Below, piece by piece: positions 1 to 5,197 of a stretch of DNA of 7,309 nt. This DNA comes from Gammaproteobacteria bacterium (GTDB lineage Bacteria > Pseudomonadota > Gammaproteobacteria > Xanthomonadales > Marinicellaceae): assembly GCA_030426065.1 (NCBI GenBank), contig JAUHZH010000108.1:1-7309 (forward strand), written 5' to 3'. Position 1 is the first letter of the stretch. Every line of letters starts with the position of its first letter. The position numbers were made by a program, and so were the translations under genes. The notes below the pieces were generated by a model. It worked only from the letters and a program-made list of their open reading frames with translations, had not been told where the DNA came from and made no database searches.

Positions 1-10
1 ACACCTTGAC

Positions 11-1540
11 TCAATGAAAGTGACTGATGTCGACTGATCGGCTGTGGTCATTGGCCGCTTTGACCGCAGTCAACATGAGGTCCAAAGATTGGCGGTCATA
101 CACTCGACCATTGCTGACCACAGTGGCAATGGTTTGGGTGTTTTTGATGTCAACCAAGGGGTTGGCGTTGAGTAACAACAGATCGGCTTGGTATCCAACC
201 TTGATTTGACCTGTGTTGACACCCATGGCGCGTGCGGGATGCTGCGTGGCGGCTTTGAGCACTTGCGCATTGGACAATCCGGCAGATTTCAAAGCGAGTA
301 ACTCCTGGTGAATAGAAAAACCAGGCACCATCACCGGCACATTGGCATCGGTCGCAGCCAGCAAATGGACCCCTTTTTCAGCCATTTCTCGGATCAAAAA
401 GCGGTGGGCCTCAGCATAGGTTTTCCAGAAGATTTGATCACCTCTTTTTTGATTTTCATTCATGTCTGCTGGTGCACGGTAAATGTTCACATTGGGCAAC
501 CAACCCAAAACAGGGATTGATGGGTGGGTTGATTCTGAAATGCCCGGATTAACAAAAGGCAGGGCCACGTTTTTCAAGACCCCATCCAAATCATCGCGAA
601 TAGGTGCGATGGTTTCCATCAGAGACAGCGTGGTTTGGACTTTGATGTCGTGGTGGAGCAGTTGGTTCACTATGTCTGTTGAACGTGTCTTGACATGTGC
701 CAAAAAATCCTCGGCATTGGTGTCGTTGTAACCGCCAAACTCTCGAATCAAAGCTTTTACGATTTCTTCCACATGACCCAACTCACGTAATTCGGTGCCC
801 CACACTTCATCCAAAGTCATCGACACCGGTGTGTGCCCCACCAATTTGATGTCGTGTTTCCGAGCGGTTTCATTGAACGCCATGAAGTGATCTTTTTCTA
901 GGAATGTATAGACCTTGATGGCATCAAAACCTAGATCAGCCAGCGCCAATAAATCAGCCTCAATGTCGGTGCTGTCATTCACAGGGTTGATTTTGGCGGT
1001 CAACCGCCCAAACCAACCCTTGAACAGGCCGCTGCTGTTGTGGCGTCGAGAGGCAACAAACAAATCAGGGCCTGGGCGACCATGTTCTATTTCGTCTTTC
1101 CATTGCAAGTGGGTTTCACTGCCGTTCATTTCCTTGACGTGGGTGACTCCATTGGCCAAATACAGCAAAAGGTCATTGGGACTTTGCCAAAGGTGGACAT
1201 GAGAGTCAATCAAACCAGGAATCAGGAATTTGCCGCGGCCATCAATCTTTTCGAAACCTTCAGGTACATTAACTTCATCACCCATCGCAATGATCATGCC
1301 ATTTTGAATCACCACAGATTGGTTGGGAATCATCTCATTGCCATCGGCCGACAGCAAGTTAACATGGCTAATGACCACTTGAATTGGTGCGGTTTTGAAC
1401 TCATCGGGAGACACTTTTCTTGTGTATTCACCCCACAAGCGATTGACCTCGAAATAGGCATAACAAAAGACCAAAAGGTTGATCATTAACATCACTAGGG
1501 CGGTCCATTTGATGGTTTTTTTGATTGTCTTGAAATTCAT
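11..1540 (-). CDS. Membrane-anchored metal-dependent amidohydrolase
   Basis: This is a 509-aa member of the amidohydrolase superfamily, in the imidazolonepropionase/prolidase-like branch of 'amidohydrolase family proteins'. Residues about 13-30 form one hydrophobic segment after a lysine-rich start, so the enzyme is probably anchored in the inner membrane with its catalytic domain in the periplasm. Visible metal-site residues are H114 and H116 (GLIDSHVHL), K209 (DAIKVYT, candidate carboxylated lysine), H236 (VGHTPVS), H256 (ELGHVEE) and D398 (AATDANVP). A C-terminal segment, residues about 444-480, completes the small beta-sandwich (GQIKVGYQADLLLLN). The frame opens upstream at a TTG (1552), but GAGG at 1550-1547 lies 6 nt before the ATG at 1540, which I chose. 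It lies downstream of the AraC-type gene on the same strand. Substrate is unknown; peptides, amino-acid derivatives or cyclic amides are all possible. The fold assignment is firm, the specificity is not. Confidence 0.93.
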   Translation of the reverse strand: MNFKTIKKTIKWTALVMLMINLLVFCYAYFEVNRLWGEYTRKVSPDEFKTAPIQVVISHVNLLSADGNEMIPNQSVVIQNGMIIAMGDEVNVPEGFEKIDGRGKFLIPGLIDSHVHLWQSPNDLLLYLANGVTHVKEMNGSETHLQWKDEIEHGRPGPDLFVASRRHNSSGLFKGWFGRLTAKINPVNDSTDIEADLLALADLGFDAIKVYTFLEKDHFMAFNETARKHDIKLVGHTPVSMTLDEVWGTELRELGHVEEIVKALIREFGGYNDTNAEDFLAHVKTRSTDIVNQLLHHDIKVQTTLSLMETIAPIRDDLDGVLKNVALPFVNPGISESTHPSIPVLGWLPNVNIYRAPADMNENQKRGDQIFWKTYAEAHRFLIREMAEKGVHLLAATDANVPVMVPGFSIHQELLALKSAGLSNAQVLKAATQHPARAMGVNTGQIKVGYQADLLLLNANPLVDIKNTQTIATVVSNGRVYDRQSLDLMLTAVKAANDHSRSVDISHFH

Positions 1541-1546
1541 GTGCAT

Positions 1547-1550
1547 CCTC
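1547..1550 (-). promoter_or_regulatory. Shine-Dalgarno GAGG that fixes the amidohydrolase start
   Basis: GAGG is followed by a 6-nt spacer (ATGCAC) and then ATG at 1540. The upstream TTG (1552) overlaps this motif, and the ATG at 1546 abuts it with no spacing. The ATG at 1540 is therefore the best start. Confidence 0.6.
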
Positions 1551-1573
1551 AAAAGTCAGAAAGCCCTCAGCTT

Positions 1574-1602
1574 ATGAAATCAGCGCTTGGCGTTCTGGTC
1601 GA
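1574..1602 (-). promoter_or_regulatory. Weak candidate promoter for the amidohydrolase
   Basis: Reading the minus strand, TCGACC (1602-1597) is followed by 17 bp and TTTCAT (1579-1574). Both match the sigma-70 boxes poorly, as expected for a promoter needing an activator. The -35-like box lies inside the gene-proximal copy of the 13-bp direct repeat, the position from which AraC-family activators often work. A start near 1567 would leave a leader of about 27 nt. Confidence 0.25.
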
Positions 1603-1628
1603 TGTGTAAAAAATGCTGGTCGATTTGT
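1595..1628 (-). promoter_or_regulatory. Candidate AraC-family operator (direct repeat, 21-bp phase)
   Basis: On the plus strand, CTGGTCGATGTGT (1595-1607) recurs as CTGGTCGATTTGT (1616-1628): 12 of 13 positions match and the copies are exactly 21 bp, or two helical turns, apart. AraC-family proteins bind tandem half-sites in this geometry (established for araI). The pair lies between the AraC-type gene and the amidohydrolase, and the distal copy reaches the regulator's stop codon. That the adjacent regulator binds here is inference. Confidence 0.5.
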
Positions 1629-2662
1629 TATTTGAGGCGGTTTTTCCTGTATTCTGTGGGGGTTTGGCCCACCATTTTCTTGAATGCCCGATTGAAAGGT
1701 GGCAGCGAATTGAATCCGTGGTTCAATGCCAAAGTCAACACCGGGATGTGGTCGTTGTCTTTGTTTTCCAAAGCCAGCTTGATGGCCTCAATGCGGTATT
1801 GATTGATGAAAGTTGAAAAATTATCGAAACCCAAATTTTGATTGATGTGGTGCCTCAGTGCAGGCGTACCCACTGCCAATTTTTGGGCCAGGGATTGGAT
1901 GCTGATGTTGCTTTGCAAATGTATTTTTTCTTCTACTATCAGCGCCATCAAGCCGCCATGAATGATCCGATCTTTGTTAGACATGGCATCGGGCGTCTTG
2001 CCCTGTGGGGTATCAAAAGCAAACACCGCCGGATCCAACCGAAACACCCAAAAACCCATGACAAAAACCAAGGGCCACAAACTGATCGCATGGATGGTGG
2101 GCTGAAATTCAGGCAACAGGATTGAACCCAACACAATCATGAGGGTGACTGCCAGTGCCACCAACAACATCATGTGGATCCGCGTTTGGCGTCTGGTTTC
2201 GAGTAAATCATCATTGTGTCCAGTGACTGTCACCACCACCATGTGCACAGCAATTGAAGAAGCCGTGGCATTCACCAGATGTGCCCACCATGTCGGTAAT
2301 GCATTCAAATATCCATACTGGACTAGGCGCTCTGCCAACATGATGGCCGAAACAAACAATCCCAAAGACAAATGAATATTTTGAATTTTGAAATCACGCT
2401 GAAACAAAGACAAGACAAAAACCCAAACCGCCGCCAATAAGCCGACATCAAGCAGCCTCAGTATCAAAAGAAAAGGTTGTGGGGACTCAAATACCGTTGG
2501 CACAAACCCCAGCAAGTGCACCAACAAAAAACACTGCGCAACAAACATATAAACCATGGGCTTGGATTTGTTTTTACACAACAATACCAAAGGCAATGCC
2601 AACAACAACAAACCGACCGCAGAAAACCGAAAAAAAGCATCAAGCCAAAGCATCACATTCAC
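1628..2662 (-). CDS. AraC-family regulator with N-terminal membrane domain
   Basis: This 344-aa protein joins a polytopic N-terminal half to a C-terminal AraC/XylS DNA-binding domain. Hydrophobic segments near residues 13-29, 37-55, 63-88, 97-113, 128-148, 162-182 and 188-206 give about seven membrane helices. After a linker, residues about 238-344 carry two helix-turn-helix units: the first around IQSLAQKLAVGTPALRHHI, the second ending with the family signature GFNSLPPFNRAFKKMVGQTP and TEYRK. The layout suggests a membrane-bound sensor-regulator whose ligand is not evident. The start is unsettled: GTG at 2662 opens the frame and ATG at 2653 would shorten the protein by three residues; neither has a good ribosome-binding site. 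The amidohydrolase follows 87 bp downstream on the same strand and is the likely target, perhaps also co-transcribed. Confidence 0.92.
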   Translation of the reverse strand: MNVMLWLDAFFRFSAVGLLLLALPLVLLCKNKSKPMVYMFVAQCFLLVHLLGFVPTVFESPQPFLLILRLLDVGLLAAVWVFVLSLFQRDFKIQNIHLSLGLFVSAIMLAERLVQYGYLNALPTWWAHLVNATASSIAVHMVVVTVTGHNDDLLETRRQTRIHMMLLVALAVTLMIVLGSILLPEFQPTIHAISLWPLVFVMGFWVFRLDPAVFAFDTPQGKTPDAMSNKDRIIHGGLMALIVEEKIHLQSNISIQSLAQKLAVGTPALRHHINQNLGFDNFSTFINQYRIEAIKLALENKDNDHIPVLTLALNHGFNSLPPFNRAFKKMVGQTPTEYRKNRLK

Positions 2663-2682
2663 GACCCAAAAGAATGTTCAAC

Positions 2683-2711
2683 ATGATACACAAGAAAACC
2701 TTATTTTTAAA
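2683..2711 (-). promoter_or_regulatory. Weak candidate promoter of the AraC-type gene
   Basis: On the minus strand, TTTAAA (2711-2706), a 17-bp spacer and TATCAT (2688-2683) precede the gene. Transcription would start near 2676, giving a leader of roughly 14 nt to the GTG or 23 nt to the ATG. Both boxes match 4-5 of 6 positions in an AT-rich stretch, so chance is possible. Confidence 0.3.
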
Positions 2712-2728
2712 TTGAGCGGCACATTGGC

Positions 2729-2745
2729 ATGACTTCACAAGTCAT
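2729..2745. repeat. Perfect inverted repeat ATGACTT-CAC-AAGTCAT
   Basis: Seven-bp arms surround a 3-bp centre, 67-83 bp upstream of the regulator's start. There is no T-tract on either side, so it is not an intrinsic terminator. A dimer-binding site controlling the regulator is possible; no protein can be named. Confidence 0.4.
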
Positions 2746-2771
2746 CGCAAATAGCCTTGGGGAGCTGAGCC

Positions 2772-2893
2772 GGTTGGCGAAAAGGTTGGGGCGGAAAAGG
2801 TTGGTAAAAAGGTTGGTGAAAAAGGTTGGTGAAAAAGGTTGGTGAAAAAGGTTGGTGAAAAAGGTTGGAAAGGTTGGGACATGGAAAGGTTGG
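2772..2893 (+). repeat. Tandem array A: 13-bp GGTTGGTGAAAAA units
   Basis: Ten GGTTGG cores begin at 2772, 2784, 2799, 2811, 2824, 2837, 2850, 2863, 2872 and 2888. The five from 2811 to 2863 are at exactly 13-bp spacing with unit GGTTGGTGAAAAA; the outer ones are degenerate with 9-16 bp spacing. A 13-bp unit shifts reading frame at each copy, so a protein role is unlikely. Paired GG tracts separated by TT and by TGAAAAA could form two-layer G-quadruplexes on the plus strand. The array lies on the 3' side of the transposase gene. Nothing else gene-like was found from 2663 to 3090 apart from the sites listed separately. Confidence 0.9.
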
Positions 2894-2908
2894 GACAGGC
2901 ATTGTAAG

Positions 2909-2941
2909 GGAAGTTGAATCTTTGATTTCAGCTTCCTTTTT
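2909..2941 (+). terminator. Plus-strand intrinsic terminator after array A
   Basis: GGAAGTTGAA (2909-2918) pairs with TTCAGCTTCC (2927-2936): a 10-bp stem with one G-U wobble and an 8-nt loop, followed directly by TTTTT (2937-2941). On the minus strand the wobble becomes a mismatch and no T-tract follows, so it acts in the plus direction. No plus-strand gene precedes it; only array A lies upstream. It may end a short transcript of the array or block antisense transcription into the transposase gene. Confidence 0.55.
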
Positions 2942-3088
2942 CATCCGAAAAAGGACGTGAAATTCTGAGAAACTGGATTGGTTTTAGAATCTGTTGGCCA
3001 GTGAGGTGGTTTTGATCTAATTGGCTTGTTTCGAGCCGAGTTGGACTGCTTCAGGTTTTGAAGTTAGGTTGAGAGTTGTTGAATTGTT

Positions 3089-3106
3089 AGCTATTCAAGA
3101 ATAGCT
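3089..3106. repeat. Hairpin across the transposase stop codon
   Basis: AGCTATT (3089-3095) and AATAGCT (3100-3106) are perfect 7-bp arms around a 4-nt loop. The transposase stop codon (TAG, 3093-3091 on minus) lies in one arm. No T-tract follows on the minus strand, so it is a poor terminator; transcript end protection or a structured DNA site are alternatives. Confidence 0.45.
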
Positions 3107-4026
3107 TTGAGCTGGAGGCCAACAGTACGTTTTTTGTTTGTTTTGGAAGAGTATTCCTTCAGTTGTTCGGCTGTTCCTACTGCCGAGTATCCTATGGATT
3201 TAAAGCCTTTCAACTCATCAAGCCAGGTGTTGGTTTCTATCCCTAGTTGATTAAGTGTTTTGATTGCATCATTAGGAATGAATCCATGCTTGTCGTTACG
3301 AATACACCTGCCTGATTCATCCACCAAGTCGATGTAACTTGATAGGTAGTAGGGCAGGTCATAATCACCATTACCGAACTTTGAGAGCCAAGTTTCTTTT
3401 TTTTCAATGCGTTCCTGAATAGAAGTGAATTCAGAGTCATTCAAAGAATTCGCGATCCCTGCACGAATTGGGTTTAAATCCACGTATGCCATACATGTCA
3501 GTACGGCTCGTTCGTCAAGCAGGGCTTGGCATCTAAACCTGCTTTCCCAGAAGTGGCCCGTGCATTTATCCTCTGCGTTGGCCATTCTGGCAATATACTC
3601 ATTAATCAGCTTCATATACCAGGACACAGACATCAATCGAGCACGGTATTCAGTGACATATTCTTTGACTCTGTTCAGCTCAGCCTCGGTGTTGATTTCA
3701 CCCATTAAGTAGCGCTCGCAAAGTAGAGGTAATTCACATAGACCTTGCCATGCCATCAGCACACGATTAGCCGGCCAATCTGACGAGTCACCCACTCTTA
3801 ACACGATATGAAAATGGTTCGACATAATGGCATAAGAACAGACATCAATAGCAAACAAAGAAGTGACGTATTTGATGCGGTCAATCAACCACTGACGCCT
3901 GTGCTCGAAGCACTTTCCAGTCAGTGAATCTTCACCGCAAAGAAAGGCCCGGCGAACGCATCGGGACACAACGTGATAAAAAGGGGTTTCTTCAAGGCAA
4001 ATCTGCTGATATCGAGCAATGGTCAT
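3091..4026 (-). CDS. REP-associated-type tyrosine transposase (HUH/Y1, IS200-like)
   Basis: This 311-aa protein belongs to the Y1 transposase superfamily, most like the REP-associated (RAYT) branch. The HUH motif is H71-F-H73 in YAIMSNHFHIVLRV, and the N terminus (TPFYHVVSRCVRRAFLCG) fits the family's first strand. Residues 157-190, with GHFWESRFRCQALL and YVDLNPIRAGI, are the typical RAYT block. The nicking tyrosine should lie in SWYMKLINEYIARMAN (Y137 or Y144); I cannot decide which. A C-terminal extension from about residue 200 has no recognised motif. Family members nick and join single-stranded DNA at hairpins and are often single-copy and domesticated. No strong ribosome-binding site precedes the ATG. 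Tandem arrays lie on both sides (198 bp beyond the stop, 103 bp before the start), and the gene appears intact. It has no partner gene such as tnpB nearby. Confidence 0.9.
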   Translation of the reverse strand: MTIARYQQICLEETPFYHVVSRCVRRAFLCGEDSLTGKCFEHRRQWLIDRIKYVTSLFAIDVCSYAIMSNHFHIVLRVGDSSDWPANRVLMAWQGLCELPLLCERYLMGEINTEAELNRVKEYVTEYRARLMSVSWYMKLINEYIARMANAEDKCTGHFWESRFRCQALLDERAVLTCMAYVDLNPIRAGIANSLNDSEFTSIQERIEKKETWLSKFGNGDYDLPYYLSSYIDLVDESGRCIRNDKHGFIPNDAIKTLNQLGIETNTWLDELKGFKSIGYSAVGTAEQLKEYSSKTNKKRTVGLQLKAILE

Positions 4027-4065
4027 ACATTTTTCATGTAAAACCTTTATTTTGATCAGTTCAAT

Positions 4066-4094
4066 AGTAAATTTCCGCCCATATTTACTGACAA
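4066..4094 (-). promoter_or_regulatory. Candidate transposase promoter inside inverted repeats
   Basis: On the minus strand, TTGTCA (4094-4089, 5 of 6 to consensus), a 17-bp spacer and TTTACT (4071-4066, 4 of 6) precede the transposase ATG, implying a leader of about 33 nt. The -10 box is one arm of an inverted repeat, AGTAAAT (4066-4072) and ATTTACT (4083-4089), with a 10-nt loop. The -35 box overlaps an adjacent perfect palindrome. Such packing suits tight repression or self-regulation, which is inference. Confidence 0.4.
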
Positions 4095-4101
4095 GCTTGT
4101 C
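4090..4101. promoter_or_regulatory. Perfect 12-bp palindrome GACAAGCTTGTC
   Basis: This palindrome overlaps the -35 region of the candidate transposase promoter and abuts the AGTAAAT/ATTTACT hairpin. On the minus strand a GTAG tetranucleotide (4114-4111) lies 9 nt upstream. REP elements used by RAYT proteins have a GTAG-type tetranucleotide beside a hairpin, so it may be a recognition site; it could equally be a repressor operator. Confidence 0.4.
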
Positions 4102-4128
4102 TATAATTGACTACAAAGGTGTGTGTCC

Positions 4129-4256
4129 TTGATTTGCCTCTTGATTTGCCCTCTTGATTTGCCCTCTTGATTTGCCCTCTTGATTTGCCCTCTTGATTTG
4201 CCCTCTTGATTTGCCCTACTTGATTTGCCCTTTCCTAATTTGCCCTGATTTGCCCC
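4129..4256. repeat. Tandem array B: 13-bp TTGATTTGCCCTC units
   Basis: Ten GATTTGCC-type cores begin at 4131, 4143, 4156, 4169, 4182, 4195, 4208, 4222, 4237 (as AATTTGCC) and 4247. Spacing is 13 bp for the central copies and 10-15 bp toward the end distant from the transposase, where units decay. The minus strand has nine GGG tracts at about 13-nt intervals. There are no unique spacers, so it is not a CRISPR array. The array lies upstream of the transposase promoter. Between it and the next gene (4257-4428) I see only a duplicated TGTATCATT and a 6-bp inverted repeat, neither convincing as a promoter. Confidence 0.92.
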
Positions 4257-4431
4257 TGCAATAGTCTGTATCATTATTCATACCCTGGCAAAGGGAAGTG
4301 CCGAACAACTCATCTGCCATTTCCGACAGATGCACGAACTTGTATCATTCTAGTGAATTCCACAAACACGGGGTTGTTTTATGTTGGTGAATGATTAAAC
4401 TGCTATTAACCCTTCTTTTTTGAGCCAAATG

Positions 4432-4902
4432 ATGAAATTAATTGGATTCTTATTGATGTTTTGTATGGTCTTTGGCGCTCAAGCCAGCCCTGATTTTGAA
4501 CGCTTGAAATCACTGGTCGGCATTTGGCAAAAAGAAGGCAGTGAAAACAGCCATTTTCAAATCGAATTTTACTTAACGGCCAACGAAACTGTCTTGGTTG
4601 AAAAGTGGATGCGCAAAGGGGTCCCTCATTCACTGACCCTATACCACAAGGACGGCAAGGATGTGTTGGCGACACATTATTGTCCACAAGGGAATCAACC
4701 AAGACTCAAACTCAAACCAGCCAGTTCTGACGCGACCTTGTCATTTGATTTTTTGGATGCCACCAACCTGAAAAGCGAAGATGACAATCACCAACACAAC
4801 TTGTCAATAGAGTTCGCAGACGACAGTCACATCATCAGAAAAGAAAGTTACCGAAAATCAGGCCAATCTGATCATTCCGAGCTGAAACTGATTAAACTGT
4901 AA
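4432..4902 (+). CDS. Small secreted protein of unknown function (lipocalin-like)
   Basis: This 156-aa protein begins with a clear signal peptide, MKLIGFLLMFCMVFGAQA, with likely cleavage after AQA, so it should be periplasmic. The mature part starts FERLKSLVGIWQKEG, resembling the start of small beta-barrel (lipocalin or DUF1579-like) proteins in which a conserved 'L.G.W' strand opens the barrel. The rest alternates short hydrophobic strands with polar turns. There is a single mature cysteine (in THYCPQG) and no catalytic motif that I recognise. An upstream TTG (4420) and ATG (4429) share the frame; I chose ATG 4432 because GAG at 4422-4424 lies 7 nt before it. It is isolated: array B is upstream and a MITE-like element begins 9 bp after the stop, so no operon partner informs function. 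The barrel assignment is tentative. Confidence 0.75.
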   Translation: MKLIGFLLMFCMVFGAQASPDFERLKSLVGIWQKEGSENSHFQIEFYLTANETVLVEKWMRKGVPHSLTLYHKDGKDVLATHYCPQGNQPRLKLKPASSDATLSFDFLDATNLKSEDDNHQHNLSIEFADDSHIIRKESYRKSGQSDHSELKLIKL

Positions 4903-4911
4903 ATCAAAGAA

Positions 4912-5148
4912 TCTAGTGTAGTGTCCTAAACTTGGCTGGGCCATCAGCGGACTGTGAAACTTCCTTTTCAAGGATGACAACGCAGTAGAGGGCGGTTTCC
5001 CAGTTCGCCTGAAGGGAAGCCATCAAATGCCCCAATACGGCGTTGCAGCTCTTAATAAGGGATAAAACCACTATCTACGAGCTGCGCCTTGTCTTGGCGC
5101 ATTTGATGACTTCTGATAACCTATCCAAGTTCAGGACACTACACTAGA
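4912..5148. mobile_element. MITE-like element with 36-bp terminal inverted repeats
   Basis: Ends at 4912-4947 and 5113-5148 are inverted repeats matching at 31 of 36 positions; the outer 24 match at 23. The core end sequence is TGTAGTGTCCTRAACTTGG. Each end abuts CTAG (4913-4916 and 5144-5147), consistent with a 4-bp YTAR duplication as in the IS5 family or a TA duplication inside CTAG as in the IS630/Tc1-mariner family. CTAG is palindromic, so the boundary is uncertain by a few bases. Inside is a second fold-back: GAAGCCATCAAATGC (5016-5030) against GCATTTGATGACTTC (5099-5113), with GCAGCTC (5045-5051) against GAGCTGC (5079-5085). No reading frame of useful length is present, so it would need a transposase supplied elsewhere. 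It ends 45 bp before the next start codon and may influence that gene's expression. Confidence 0.8.
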
Positions 5149-5158
5149 CTCACCAATC

Positions 5159-5197
5159 ATGCTCAGAATGAGAAAAATTAAAAAAGACAGCCAATGA
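5159..5197 (+). other. Possible 12-codon leader ORF overlapping the next start
   Basis: An ATG at 5159 opens a 12-residue basic peptide (MLRMRKIKKDSQ) whose TGA overlaps the downstream ATG as ATGA. It lacks an obvious ribosome-binding site. Translational coupling could explain why the next gene has none either, but so short a frame may be chance. Confidence 0.2.

Noticed and set aside
1040..1489. Plus-strand open frame of 149 codons inside the amidohydrolase
   Set aside because: It is antisense to a gene with clear catalytic motifs, and its product has no recognisable features.
2735..2944. Open frame of 69 codons on the minus strand rich in N-L-F-H-Q-P repeats
   Set aside because: It is array A read backwards; the 13-bp unit changes frame at each copy, and the lack of stops follows from repeat composition.
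4129..4256. CRISPR array
   Set aside because: The repeats are 13 bp and directly abutting with no unique spacers, and no cas gene is nearby.
2747..4264. Target-site duplication bounding the whole array-transposase-array unit
   Set aside because: GCAAATAG (2747-2754) and GCAATAG (4258-4264) differ in length and are not at comparable boundaries; no clean duplication or shared terminal repeat was found.
4315..4336. Terminator-like inverted repeat CATCTG/CAGATG upstream of the secreted-protein gene
   Set aside because: The stem is only 6 bp with a 10-nt loop and no T-tract follows.
4267..4349. Direct repeat TGTATCATT (4267-4275 and 4341-4349) as paired promoters of the secreted-protein gene
   Set aside because: TATCAT resembles a -10 box, but neither copy has an acceptable -35 box at 16-18 bp; a 9-mer repeat in AT-rich DNA may be chance.
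4406..4702. Minus-strand open frame of 98 codons over the secreted-protein gene
   Set aside because: The opposite frame has a signal peptide and a well-placed start; this one shows no motif and appears to be a shadow.
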